Below, one piece after another: positions 36,070 to 45,525 of a stretch of DNA of 64,000 nt (positions are counted from its first letter, which is position 1; each line of letters begins with the position of its first letter). Origin of the DNA: Asaia sp003994335 (lineage in GTDB: Bacteria; Pseudomonadota; Alphaproteobacteria; Acetobacterales; Acetobacteraceae); the NCBI RefSeq assembly GCF_037151175.1, contig NZ_JBBCOR010000002.1:310001-374000 (forward strand). The letters are read 5' to 3'. The position numbers were made by a program, and so were the translations under genes. The notes beneath the pieces were generated by a model. That model had not been told where the DNA came from. It worked only from the letters and a program-made list of their open reading frames with translations, and searched no databases.

Positions 36070-37137
36070 ATGCCCACCACACCACTGCGTCGGGGCTGGA
36101 CCACCGGCAGTTGCGCCACCGCGGCCGCCAAGGCTGCCTGGTCACTGCTGGTACGGGGCGAGGCCCCCGATCCGGTGACGATAACCCTGCCCGGCGGACA
36201 GGACGTGGCATTTGCACTCGACTCTCTCGGTGCCGAGTCAGGCCGCGCCTGGGCCAGCGTGATCAAGGACGCCGGGGACGATCCGGATGTCACACACGGT
36301 GCACAGATACGCGTGGATGTGGAGTGCGCTCCGCGCGGGAGCGGCATCCGGTTTCGCGCAGGGGAAGGGGTCGGCACGATCACCCTACCCGGCCTGCCGC
36401 TGCCCCCCGGCGAGCCTGCGATCAACCCCGTCCCGCGCGCCATGATCCGCACGGCACTCGAACAAATCACGCCGCAAGGAGCCGATGCCGTGGTGACCGT
36501 GTCGATTGCGGATGGTGCGCGTCTGGCGGAGAAGACCCTCAATGCCCGCCTGGGTATTTTAGGAGGGCTCTCAGTGCTGGGTACTACGGGGATTGTGGTG
36601 CCCTATTCCTGCTCCGCCTGGATCCATTCCATCCATCGCGGCGTCGATGTAGCGCGTGCTGGAGGCCTGACCCATATCGCAGGCAGCACAGGGGCGACCT
36701 CGGAGGGGGCCATAAGCGCGCTCTATGCCCTGCCCGAAATTGCGCTGATCGAAATGGGCGATTTCGCAGGGGGGTTTCTCAAATACATGCGCCGCCATCC
36801 CGTCCCCCGACTGACGATCGCCGGAGGACTGGCAAAAATGACCAAGCTCGCTCAGGGTCACCTCGATCTGCATTCGAGCCGAACCCTCGCCGATCCCGCA
36901 GCCCTGTCGATTCTCGCTGCCCCGCTCGGTCTTTCCGCCACACAGCATGAAGCCCTGCGCAATGCCGCGAGTATCGCACAGGGCTACGCGGATCTGGGCG
37001 ATGCGCGACTGGGCACGCTCATCGCCCGTAGCGCGGCGAGAAAGGCGCGCGAGATCCTCGATGACCCATCTTGCGGGCTGGATGTCGTGGTTTTCGATCG
37101 ACAGGGCCGTATGCTTGGAAGGAGCGACGTCGGGTGA
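36070..37137 (+). CDS. cbiD: Cobalt-precorrin-5B C1-methyltransferase CbiD
   Basis: 355 residues. The N-terminal LRRGWTTGSCATAAAKAAW is the CbiD signature (RRGxTTGxCA), and LGTTGIVVPYSCSAWIHSIH and FAGGFLKYMRRHP are other family segments. CbiD methylates C1 during corrin ring contraction of cobalamin synthesis. It stands alone here; other cobalamin genes must be elsewhere. Start ATG 36070; no strong ribosome-binding site seen. Confidence 0.93.
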   Translation: MPTTPLRRGWTTGSCATAAAKAAWSLLVRGEAPDPVTITLPGGQDVAFALDSLGAESGRAWASVIKDAGDDPDVTHGAQIRVDVECAPRGSGIRFRAGEGVGTITLPGLPLPPGEPAINPVPRAMIRTALEQITPQGADAVVTVSIADGARLAEKTLNARLGILGGLSVLGTTGIVVPYSCSAWIHSIHRGVDVARAGGLTHIAGSTGATSEGAISALYALPEIALIEMGDFAGGFLKYMRRHPVPRLTIAGGLAKMTKLAQGHLDLHSSRTLADPAALSILAAPLGLSATQHEALRNAASIAQGYADLGDARLGTLIARSAARKAREILDDPSCGLDVVVFDRQGRMLGRSDVG

Positions 37138-37247
37138 ACGGACCTGACCCATTACTGTTTGAACCCTGCCTGAAAGCGAACTCTCTTCGAACTATACTGA
37201 CTTGATACACGTTATTTACGCTCGCCCCCAATTGACGCGCCATCTTT

Positions 37248-37260
37248 CGTTATCATAACG
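37248..37260. promoter_or_regulatory. 13-bp inverted repeat before a TonB receptor gene
   Basis: CGTTAT-C-ATAACG is perfect. It lies 33 bases before the receptor start at 37294 and just after a TTGACG that could be a -35 element, so it is placed like an operator. The cognate regulator is unknown. Confidence 0.4.
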
Positions 37261-37293
37261 TAAGGTTTCGTTTCAGAGTCAAAGGGCTGTTAC

Positions 37294-39888
37294 ATGCATC
37301 GTCGGAGTCAGGGATTTCTTCAATCTGCCCACCCCGCCGATGGGTCGAAGCCCACCCCACGCGCACTGATACGCTGTTATCGCCCCTTTTTCGTGCTGAT
37401 GCCGTTTTGGCTTACCGCGAGCGCGCTGGGTGCGCCTGTCTCGAAAACTCCGACCCTGCTTCCCGGCGCCAGGCCTGGGGCGGAGCAGGCGACGACCCAT
37501 GCACGACAAAAATCCTATCCTCCGCACGGTCAGCGCGCGGCGACGTCTCCTCATGTCGCCAAGATCGGAAATCCGTCCCTCACGTCCGGTCAGACCCGAA
37601 ATCCGGAGAAGGAAACCATTGCTGTGAGCGGTAAACGGCTTCGCTCCCATGCTGCCGAAGTAGCCGTCACCCGTACCGTCATGGATCGGTTCATTCCCGG
37701 CACAAATCCGATGCAGATTCTGGCACTCACCACGCCCGGCGCAAATTTCACGTCTTCCGACGCTTTCGGCCTCGATACCGCTGCCAATACTTTTTATGTG
37801 CGTGGGTTCACCCAGACCCAGATTGGCGCGACGCTCGACGGTATTCCCTTGGGGACGCAAGGCTTCACCAACCAGAATGGCGTCTCCATCACCCAGGCCA
37901 TGATCCAGGATGATCTGGCAGGCATGACCATCTCGCAAGGAGCCGGTTCACTCGATACGTTCTCTGCCCAGCTTCTGGGGGCGGCCATGACCTATACCTC
38001 GTCGGACCCGACGGACAAGGCCGGGGGAAGATTGAGCCAGAGCTTCGGCAGTTATAACGCCTTTCGGACCTATGCCCGGGCAGATAGCGGGGTACTGAAC
38101 CCGAGCGGCACGAAATTCTATACGTCCTTCGCGCGCACGGAAAACAAACTGTGGAAAGGCGAAGGCTATCAGCGTGAATTACAGGCCGATGCCAAGCTGG
38201 TTCAGCCAGTTGGCAGCACGGGCAAGATCACCGGCTTTTTCGGCTATGGGAATTTTACCCAGGCCAATTATCTGTCCCTCACCAAGAACATGTGGGAGCG
38301 GCTTGGGCGAGACACTACCTATCTCAAACCCGATTACGAGAAGGCCAAGCTCTGGGCCTATTATGCCCAGTTCACGTCGCAGGTGCCTCCCGGCTATGAG
38401 GGGATCCTGTCGAATGATGAAGTCGGCAACTATGCCTGGGATGGCTCGCAGATCCAGCGCAGCTATCTCTCTTCGGTCAATGGCCATTTCGACCTTACCC
38501 CGCTTCTGCATTCCGACACGGTGGCCTATGGCAACGTCTCGAGCGGCGTCTATGGGGGCACCAACAACTTCGTGACCTCACCCAGCTATGGCGTGCCCAT
38601 GCTTCTGGCGGATGGCAGCGTCAGCGGTGTGCCCATGGCCCTGCAACGTGCGCACGCTGGGATGCAACGTGTCGGCTTCACGCAGAAATTTTCCTATGAA
38701 GCCCCGCATCGCAATCTGGTCGAGGGCGGGTTGTGGTACGAGAACAACCGCTGGATCTACAATGCGCGCCTATACGAGGACACACCGACCGCCGCGCATA
38801 ACATGATGTCCGATCTCAAAAAGGGCACGGGCGCGACCTGGTTCGAAGATACCTACAACTCGAACAGCTTCCAGTTCTTCCTTCAGGATCGCTGGACGAT
38901 CATCAGAGGTATGACCCTCCTGGCAGGGTTCAAATCCCTCACCCAGACCACCCATGGCGGTACCAAGAACGACTTCACCCAACAGCTCAAATCCGAGGGC
39001 TGGAACACCTATTATCGACGCCCGGCGCGTGGTTCACTGACGGCCTCGGGCGCGTTCCTGCCGCATTTCAGCTTCGACTATCATTTTCTCGATCATCACG
39101 AGGTATATTGGGATATCGCGGAAAACCTGCGCGCCTATGACTACTACTCTCAGGTGGCATCAGGCACCGCATGGGGGGGACTTGGCAATGCCTCACAGCC
39201 AGCCCAGCAGGTTTTTGACGCGAACAAGAAAATCCTCAAGCCGGAACGCACCTGGAATTATGTCGTCGGCTATCGCTATGACGATGCGCTTTTCACCGGC
39301 ACCATCGATTATTATCATACCGATTACTATAACCGTCTTGCTTCCATCACGGCGGGAACAGCCAATAACACCCGCAACGCCTATATGAATGTAGGGCGTG
39401 AAACCATGGATGGGGTGGATGTTCTGGGTGCCATACGCCCAATCAGGGGACTGGAGATCACCAACAGCTTCAGCTGGAACGATGCGCGCTACCAGGGGAC
39501 GGGCATCAATTACGGCGGTCGCCTCTACAGCCTCAAGGGCAAGCGCCAAGTGTATTATCCCGCCTATATGTACAAGGCGAACCTTGCCTATAGCTGGCGC
39601 AACACGCAGTTCAATTTCAACGTGAATTACATCAGCGCGCGTCCCATGACCTTTCTGAACGATATCAGCATTCCACCCTACTGGCTGGCCAATATGACGC
39701 TCTCTCATGATTTCGGGCGCATCGGCTTTGCCGAACATCTCAAGGCGAGTTTCGGCGTGACCAATCTGTTCGACAAGAATTACATAGGCGGGGTGTACGG
39801 TGCGGCTTCCGTATCCGGTGACAATAACAGCAATCTCTTTGTTGCCTCACCCCGGCAGTTCATTGGCACGATCGGGGCCCAGTTCTGA
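37294..39888 (+). CDS. TonB-dependent outer-membrane receptor
   Basis: 864 residues. AAAGGG lies before the ATG. A hydrophobic segment (FFVLMPFWLTASALGA, about 31-46) is a long-n-region signal peptide. The plug has GANFTSSDAFGLDTAANTFY, VRGFTQTQIGATLDGIPLGT and ISQGAGSLDT; the C-terminal barrel ends in FIGTIGAQF. It shares the RG-x-x-QTQIG plug segment with the receptor at 42596, so the two are paralogues. It precedes the idonate operon convergently (15-base gap). Ligand unknown. Confidence 0.88.
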   Translation: MHRRSQGFLQSAHPADGSKPTPRALIRCYRPFFVLMPFWLTASALGAPVSKTPTLLPGARPGAEQATTHARQKSYPPHGQRAATSPHVAKIGNPSLTSGQTRNPEKETIAVSGKRLRSHAAEVAVTRTVMDRFIPGTNPMQILALTTPGANFTSSDAFGLDTAANTFYVRGFTQTQIGATLDGIPLGTQGFTNQNGVSITQAMIQDDLAGMTISQGAGSLDTFSAQLLGAAMTYTSSDPTDKAGGRLSQSFGSYNAFRTYARADSGVLNPSGTKFYTSFARTENKLWKGEGYQRELQADAKLVQPVGSTGKITGFFGYGNFTQANYLSLTKNMWERLGRDTTYLKPDYEKAKLWAYYAQFTSQVPPGYEGILSNDEVGNYAWDGSQIQRSYLSSVNGHFDLTPLLHSDTVAYGNVSSGVYGGTNNFVTSPSYGVPMLLADGSVSGVPMALQRAHAGMQRVGFTQKFSYEAPHRNLVEGGLWYENNRWIYNARLYEDTPTAAHNMMSDLKKGTGATWFEDTYNSNSFQFFLQDRWTIIRGMTLLAGFKSLTQTTHGGTKNDFTQQLKSEGWNTYYRRPARGSLTASGAFLPHFSFDYHFLDHHEVYWDIAENLRAYDYYSQVASGTAWGGLGNASQPAQQVFDANKKILKPERTWNYVVGYRYDDALFTGTIDYYHTDYYNRLASITAGTANNTRNAYMNVGRETMDGVDVLGAIRPIRGLEITNSFSWNDARYQGTGINYGGRLYSLKGKRQVYYPAYMYKANLAYSWRNTQFNFNVNYISARPMTFLNDISIPPYWLANMTLSHDFGRIGFAEHLKASFGVTNLFDKNYIGGVYGAASVSGDNNSNLFVASPRQFIGTIGAQF

Positions 39889-39903
39889 GCCCCGTCGCCT
39901 CAT

Positions 39904-40926
39904 TCAGAATTCGAGCAGGATCTTCATGGCCTGGCGCCGGTCAGAAGCGAGATCGAAAGCCGCACTGGCCTGATCGAGCGCGAAACGATGGGTTACCAGC
40001 GCCGAAAGATCGGCCCTGCCGCTATCGATCAGGGTGACCGCCAGCGCAAATTCCTCCTTGAAACGAAACGAGCCTGTCCATGTCAGCTCGCCTGTGACGA
40101 TACGGCTTTGAGGCAGGGTCACATCGTCCCCCAGACCAAGCTGGACGATCGTCCCGCAGGGCTGCATCAGCGCCAGTCCGCCGCGCAGGGCCTGCGCGTT
40201 GCCCGAACACTCGATCAGCACATCGATCGACCCGGCAAGTTCAGCGAGCGCTTGCGGGGCAACACGCCCGTTGATCACCCGATCCGCGCCCAGTTGCCGG
40301 ACCACCGCAAGCGGCTCATCCAGAATATCCGTCACGATCACTTCGCATGCGCCATTCAGCCGCGCAGCAAGCGCCACGAGCGCGCCTATGGGCCCCGCCC
40401 CCGTGACGAGGACGCGTTTGCCCATCAACGCTCCCGCGCGGCTGACAGCGTGCAGCGCCACCGCGAAAGGCTCGGACAGCGCGAGTTCAGCCGGGGATTT
40501 ATGTTCCGCCCTGACGCATTGCCTTGCCTTGCAAACCAGATCCCGCCGGAAGGCCCCGTCGATATGCGGGTCGCGCATCGCACTGCCGTAGAAACGCATA
40601 TCTGTGCAGTGGTTGCTGCGACCGGCAAGACATTGCCCACAATGCTGACAGGGCAGCCCCGGATTGACGGCCACGAGATCCCCGATCTCGAGCCCCATGA
40701 CGTCCGGGGCTTTGTCCGCAACACGACCGGCGATTTCATGGCCGAGGATCATGGGGTGTTTCAATCTGACGGCGCCGAAACCGCCATGATGATAATAATG
40801 CAAATCCGACCCGCAAATGCCTCCCGCCTCGACGCGCACAAGCACCTCACCCTGTGCCAGAGACGGAACAGGACGCGTTTCAATCTGAAGTTCATGCGGG
40901 GCATGGATGACGAGGGCCTCGGCCAT
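39904..40926 (-). CDS. Zinc-dependent dehydrogenase, L-idonate 5-dehydrogenase-like
   Basis: 340-residue medium-chain dehydrogenase. Catalytic zinc ligands are Cys38 (GGICGSDLHYYHHGGF) and His63 (ILGHEIAGR), and the structural zinc uses Cys93, 96, 99 and 107. The nucleotide site is VLVTGAGPIGALVALAA. The GGICGSDLHYYHHGG block is typical of L-idonate 5-dehydrogenase, which interconverts L-idonate and 5-keto-gluconate; related sorbitol or threonine dehydrogenases are less likely. It follows the MFS gene by 41 bases in one operon. Confidence 0.85.
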   Translation of the reverse strand: MAEALVIHAPHELQIETRPVPSLAQGEVLVRVEAGGICGSDLHYYHHGGFGAVRLKHPMILGHEIAGRVADKAPDVMGLEIGDLVAVNPGLPCQHCGQCLAGRSNHCTDMRFYGSAMRDPHIDGAFRRDLVCKARQCVRAEHKSPAELALSEPFAVALHAVSRAGALMGKRVLVTGAGPIGALVALAARLNGACEVIVTDILDEPLAVVRQLGADRVINGRVAPQALAELAGSIDVLIECSGNAQALRGGLALMQPCGTIVQLGLGDDVTLPQSRIVTGELTWTGSFRFKEEFALAVTLIDSGRADLSALVTHRFALDQASAAFDLASDRRQAMKILLEF

Positions 40927-40967
40927 GAGAAAATCCTTTGCAATCGAAAGTCAGAGGGTGAGAATTT

Positions 40968-42245
40968 TCAGGCGGAAGGCGCTGTTGCCTCGGGCACTGC
41001 AATCCGCTCGACCGGTCCCATGAGGAACAGATAGGACAGGGCGCCCACGATGCAGAGCAACCCCGCAATACCGAGCGGCAGGACGAACGACCCATGGGTC
41101 AGGCTCAGCATCGCCCCTGTGAACGTGCTGATCCCAATTCCTGCCAGATTGGCCGCGCCATTCTGCAAAGCCCCAATCAAGGCGACATTGGATGCCGAAG
41201 GAGCGACCTCACCGGGCAGAGTCCAGATATTGGCCGCCGTGAAGGCAAGCGCTGCATAGGATATCCCCATCAGCACCAGAGCTGTGAAGGAACTCGCAAC
41301 CAGAGGCGCGAACGCAATGACACAGGAGACAAGCATGCCTCCCACCAGGCATGTCTTGCGCGCGCGTGTGGCGCTCCACCCACGGCGGAGCAGGGAATCG
41401 GACACCGCACCGCCGATCCAGCCAAAGGGGATGGCAAAAAGGGCGGGGAAGAGCCCGTAGAGCCGTACATCCTCAAGGGTGAAGTGCCGCGCCTTGATGA
41501 GAAAGGTAGGGAACCAGGTAATGAAGAAATAAATTGCGAAATTGAGACAGAAGAAACCGATCATCATGCCCCATATCGTACGCTGACGCAGAAGAAACCT
41601 GAGCGAAACCGGAGCAGACGCTCCCTGTATGCCGCCTTGCTCCTGCTCCAGAAGCGCGAGTTGGGTCGGTGTAACACGGGCATGGTCCTTCGGATCGCGA
41701 TACAAGACCAGCCAGACAGCGACCCAAACGAAACCGAGCAGCCCCGTCCAGATGAAGGACTGGCGCCAGCCGACAACGGCGACGAGCCACGCGACCAGAG
41801 GCAGCGCCAGCGCCGACCCCACGCGGGATCCGCTATCGAAGATACTGCTGGCAAATCCTCTCTCGCGGCGCGGGAACCAGTTGAACACCACCTTGGCAAA
41901 ACCAGGCAACGCACCCGCCTCTCCCACACCCAGCATCAGCCTGGCCGCCAGCAGGCTCGGCAACCCGGTGATGAAGGCGCTCGCCGCAGTAAAGACCGAC
42001 CACCAGAGCACGGAGCCCGCGAGACAACGCCGCACGCCGAAGCGATCGATCATCCATCCCACCGGCACCTGCATGAGCGCGTAGGTCCAGAAGAATGCGC
42101 TTAACCCCAGCCCGATCTCAAAGGAAGAAAGATGCAGTTCGGCCTCGATCCTCGGTACGGCAATGGCGAGATTGGATCGGTCCAGGAAATTGATGATATT
42201 GGCGACGAAGCAGAGCGCAATCATCTGCCAGCGCAGAGGACTCAT
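40968..42245 (-). CDS. MFS transporter of the anion:cation symporter family
   Basis: 425 residues, 12 helices. NFLDRSNLAIAVPRI and QVPVGWMIDRFGVRRCL are the ACS (hexuronate/gluconate-type) signatures; a long loop precedes FFITWFPTFLIKARHF. The chosen ATG 42245 has GGGGGA 9 bases upstream; ATG 42254 has its purine run too close, and the open frame to 42356 has no coding character. It likely imports idonate, gluconate or another aldonate for the dehydrogenase downstream. Confidence 0.85.
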   Translation of the reverse strand: MSPLRWQMIALCFVANIINFLDRSNLAIAVPRIEAELHLSSFEIGLGLSAFFWTYALMQVPVGWMIDRFGVRRCLAGSVLWWSVFTAASAFITGLPSLLAARLMLGVGEAGALPGFAKVVFNWFPRRERGFASSIFDSGSRVGSALALPLVAWLVAVVGWRQSFIWTGLLGFVWVAVWLVLYRDPKDHARVTPTQLALLEQEQGGIQGASAPVSLRFLLRQRTIWGMMIGFFCLNFAIYFFITWFPTFLIKARHFTLEDVRLYGLFPALFAIPFGWIGGAVSDSLLRRGWSATRARKTCLVGGMLVSCVIAFAPLVASSFTALVLMGISYAALAFTAANIWTLPGEVAPSASNVALIGALQNGAANLAGIGISTFTGAMLSLTHGSFVLPLGIAGLLCIVGALSYLFLMGPVERIAVPEATAPSA

Positions 42246-42595
42246 GGGCGGCATTCCCCCGAGCGGGAGTTCCCAACCCTCAAGCCTGCGCCACTCAGTG
42301 TGAACGGCGTATACCAGACGAGAAAGGGGCCCACTCTGATGGATCTTGAACTCCAATCGACCCTAGAGGAACATTACCGCCTCGTCATCTTTCGAGTTGT
42401 CACGGCTGCGTGACCCTGCCCAGGTCCCGCGCGTCTGTGATTCGCATAGCCGGGTGGTGGCATAGTCGTCTGCTCGCCTCTGAGGAGAACGGGCGTCATC
42501 CGCCTCTAGGGGAAAGTCGCACACCGGGATACGGCCTCGACCCGATGCCCCCTTGATCGAAGCATGCAGACAATCCCGTAGAAGCCATTTCGATC
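42246..42595. other. Intergenic region upstream of the MFS gene
   Basis: It separates the MFS start from the end of the next receptor gene on the same strand. No convincing ORF, RNA gene or strong hairpin is visible; it should contain the idonate operon promoter. Confidence 0.5.
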
Positions 42596-45007
42596 TCATT
42601 CAAAGCTGGCGGATACCGTTGCTATGGCCGTGAAACCGCTGCCGACCGCATAATTCGGCTGCGATCCGACCAGGGTCTTGCCCCCCAGCCCCTTGATTTT
42701 GGTAGCCGCCGTCGGGGTGAAACCCGTCACGGAGGAAAGATAATGGACATCGCCCAGATTCATCAAGCTGAGCATGGCCTTGGGCCTGACCCTGCCAAAG
42801 CGCGGCAGATAACGGCCGATCGATGCATCGGCGGTGAAATAGGCCGGAATGCCCTGATCGTTCATGAGCGTCGAGTATTGCGAGTCAGAATAGCGGAAAT
42901 TGAAATTACCGAATGTCGTACCGTCATCGAAAGTCAGACCGAGCGATCCCAGGAACTTGGGTGACGCAACTTCCTGCTTGCCCTTTGTGGGAAGCACATC
43001 GCCCATATAGGCGACGTTATTCCCGATACTTGTATGCATGTACTGCCCCGAGGCGTAGGCGCTGAAATGGTGCCACGGGCGGGTGGAAAGTTCCGCCTGA
43101 ACACCCTTGGCAGACTCGCCCCCTGCATCAATCGGCTGGGAAGTCAGAATACTGGTGCCCGGAATATAGGAAACAGAACTGATCTGGTGATGGGTAAGAT
43201 TGTAATTGAAGCCCGACACCGTCAGCATAACCGGCCCGTAATGGCGGAAACCTATCTCCTCGCCGATCATGTACTCCGGCGTAAAATTGGCCAGAGGCTG
43301 CGTGACCGGCACCGGCGTCGTGAAACTATAGACGGGCACCTGCGCCTGAAAGGATGAGGGCGCGCGGTAGCCCGTCGTTCCATTCACGTAGACCTGATTA
43401 TCCGGGTCGATCTGATAGCTGATCAGAAGCTGGGGCGCCGGGATGAACATGTTCTTCGCAGATCTATACGGAGTCGACCCCGGCAGATCCTCGGTGAACT
43501 GACGCGAAATCATGTTCGCCCGCAGCCCGGCATCGATGGTCAGGCGATCATGAAAAAGCTTGATCTGATCCTCGAGCCCGAGCGCGTTGAGCTGCTGAAA
43601 CCCGTTGATGTCATATTGGGTAATCGGCTTACCGCCTACGGTCAGGTAGCCGTTATTCTGCGTATATTGTCCGAGCGCGTTGACCGGATAATGGTTCTGA
43701 TACTCGGTATGCACCGCGTAGGAATACCAGTAGGAGAATTTCAGCGTGTTGATGCCACGCTTCCACGCCGCAATCATGTTCAGACCGCTGGATGTCTGCA
43801 CCCAGGGATGAATCGAAATCGCGGTGACAGAACCCGCTTGCGGGGTATACCCGTCCAGAACAGCGTATTTCTGAGTACCGCGATACCCGTTGGCGATCGG
43901 GATATTGGCCCCGTAATTATTGGGTCCGTAGGTCTCCACCGCATAGGGCTGCGCATCAAGAGACCACCCGCTGCCAAGGTCGATATGGTTCTTGATCGTA
44001 CCAACCACGGCATTGGTCGCCTTGGTGTTGAGCTTGTAGAATAGCGTGTCGCCCGGCGTGTACTGGCCATGGGTATTATAGCTGGTGCCGTATTGGTGCC
44101 ATTGCGCCAGATTGGGGTAGAGCCACTCGGTCTGGTTCGCATAATTATAACCAAAGATGAGCTCGGAATGACTTCTGGCAGTCCAGTGCTTCATGAGCGC
44201 CGCATCCAGATGCCAACGATAGAGGCTGCCTGGTCCACGCCACAGATTGCCGCTGGAATAGGAGCCGGAGACGAAGCCTGTTACCCCGCTATGGCCGAGT
44301 TCTCCGGTATCGACGCGCACGAATTCCTTGTTTGTGCTGTGTGTGCCGCCCGAACCCTCGGCATAAAGCGCGAAATGCTCCCCCGGGCGACGCAGGCTCA
44401 TGGTCATCTGGGCGCCATCGGCATTATAGGTGGGCGCTGTCAAATCCGAAGAACCCTGGCTCACGGCTACATTCGCCAGATCCTCATTATCCACCATCGC
44501 CGAGGTATAGGCGCCATAGGTGAACGGATCGGCCAAAGGCATGCCCTCGTAGATCAGGCCGATCTGGGTCTGGTCGAGGCCCCTTATGTGGATGGTCTCG
44601 GAGCTGGTGCTCAGTGGCCCCTCATTCGTACCCTGCACACCGGGCAGGCTGGATACCAGGACCCCGGGATTAACCAGCGGGGATTGCCTGGCGATGTATT
44701 CCTGGGTCACCATGGAGACGGAGCGCGCGACGCTTTGCCGCGCCATCAGCCCGCCGCCCAAAACCGCGCGATGGGCTGATACGCTGACATTCTCGTCCCT
44801 TCCCGCCATCACCCTCCTGCGGGGTCGGGCCTTTTCCCCTGTCGCACGAGACCGTGCAGGGGTCGCGACAGGCTTTTTTGCCTTCTGTGCAGAATGCGCT
44901 CCGGCGCGCCCGGAAGACGCCGCAATACCTGGTGAGGCCGCAATGAGGGCGCCAAGCGCGCTGCAAGCGAGGAGCGACGCGGTGCGATGGGGTATGTGAC
45001 GCAGCAT
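42596..45007 (-). CDS. TonB-dependent outer-membrane receptor
   Basis: 803 residues from ATG 45007, with signal peptide RTASLLACSALGALIAASPG ending in an AA site. The plug has QSVARSVSMVTQEYIARQSP, LPGVQGTNEG, IHIRGLDQTQIGLIYEGMPL and VAVSQGSSDL; the barrel ends with AIATVSASFE. It belongs to the same subfamily as the receptor at 37294 (shared RG-x-x-QTQIG), and both flank the idonate operon. ATG 45034 or 45067 would be longer alternatives without a signal-like start. Ligand unknown. Confidence 0.88.
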   Translation of the reverse strand: MLRHIPHRTASLLACSALGALIAASPGIAASSGRAGAHSAQKAKKPVATPARSRATGEKARPRRRVMAGRDENVSVSAHRAVLGGGLMARQSVARSVSMVTQEYIARQSPLVNPGVLVSSLPGVQGTNEGPLSTSSETIHIRGLDQTQIGLIYEGMPLADPFTYGAYTSAMVDNEDLANVAVSQGSSDLTAPTYNADGAQMTMSLRRPGEHFALYAEGSGGTHSTNKEFVRVDTGELGHSGVTGFVSGSYSSGNLWRGPGSLYRWHLDAALMKHWTARSHSELIFGYNYANQTEWLYPNLAQWHQYGTSYNTHGQYTPGDTLFYKLNTKATNAVVGTIKNHIDLGSGWSLDAQPYAVETYGPNNYGANIPIANGYRGTQKYAVLDGYTPQAGSVTAISIHPWVQTSSGLNMIAAWKRGINTLKFSYWYSYAVHTEYQNHYPVNALGQYTQNNGYLTVGGKPITQYDINGFQQLNALGLEDQIKLFHDRLTIDAGLRANMISRQFTEDLPGSTPYRSAKNMFIPAPQLLISYQIDPDNQVYVNGTTGYRAPSSFQAQVPVYSFTTPVPVTQPLANFTPEYMIGEEIGFRHYGPVMLTVSGFNYNLTHHQISSVSYIPGTSILTSQPIDAGGESAKGVQAELSTRPWHHFSAYASGQYMHTSIGNNVAYMGDVLPTKGKQEVASPKFLGSLGLTFDDGTTFGNFNFRYSDSQYSTLMNDQGIPAYFTADASIGRYLPRFGRVRPKAMLSLMNLGDVHYLSSVTGFTPTAATKIKGLGGKTLVGSQPNYAVGSGFTAIATVSASFE

Positions 45008-45092
45008 GAACCTGTTCCGACTGGTTGGCCGCATGCGTATCGTTACGCATCCGATATCGGCGCGCACTCTGTCGAAGGGTTTCTATTGTATC

Positions 45093-45104
45093 AAACTATA
45101 GTTT
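45093..45104. promoter_or_regulatory. 12-bp palindrome upstream of a TonB receptor gene
   Basis: AAACTATAGTTT (45093-45104) is a perfect palindrome in the AT-rich region 86 bases before the receptor start on the minus strand. It may be an operator; the binding protein is unknown. Confidence 0.35.
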
Positions 45105-45203
45105 TGTGACGCATTTACGTCTTATTTATTAATATGGCGACGCCATTAAATAATTATGACGGATGTATTTCCTGCCCCCCATTCCCAGAATGAGGGGCAT
45201 AAC

Positions 45204-45222
45204 GGGGCCGGAACTCGGCCCC
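45204..45222 (-). terminator. GC hairpin after the small lipoprotein gene
   Basis: GGGGCCG and CGGCCCC with a 5-base loop lie 5 bases past the lipoprotein stop. The run of U expected of an intrinsic terminator is missing. Confidence 0.45.
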
Positions 45223-45227
45223 ATCGC

Positions 45228-45371
45228 TCAGTTGCAGGTATGCAGGACCGATTTGGCACTCGTGATCTGATAGGACGATGCCGTGGGATCATTCGGGCAA
45301 GCGGCGTGATCGATCCCGTTACAGGCAGTCAGGGCCATAGCGCCCACGAGAATTGCGATGATTTTGGCCAT
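45228..45371 (-). CDS. 47-residue predicted lipoprotein
   Basis: The ORF reads MAKIIAILVGAMALTACNG, then a 28-residue tail IDHAACPNDPTASSYQ to KSVLHTCN. The lipobox LTAC with a short hydrophobic signal is clear; Cys17 would be lipidated, and two more Cys could form a disulfide. It is too short for ordinary gene calls, and its ribosome-binding site is weak (GGA 7 bases upstream). A GC hairpin follows. Similar entericidin-like or orphan lipoproteins exist; function unknown. Confidence 0.6.
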   Translation of the reverse strand: MAKIIAILVGAMALTACNGIDHAACPNDPTASSYQITSAKSVLHTCN

Positions 45372-45525
45372 GATCGATCCATTCAATGTTACACATCATC
45401 AACGCATCAGCCCGAGCATGGTGTCAATCTGCCCTCTCTCGCGGACGGATCAATCCCTGGGGAGCGCCCTCATTCCCTCTCCCGTTCCAGATGTGCCGTG
45501 ACGCACTGAGAGCGTCCTCGTCCGG

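Noticed and set aside
42246..42356. N-terminal extension of the MFS gene to 42356
   Set aside because: No coding character, and ATG 42245 has a well-spaced GGGGGA.
45156..45509. Plus-strand frame of 117 codons
   Set aside because: It overlaps the 47-residue lipoprotein on the other strand and has no family signal.
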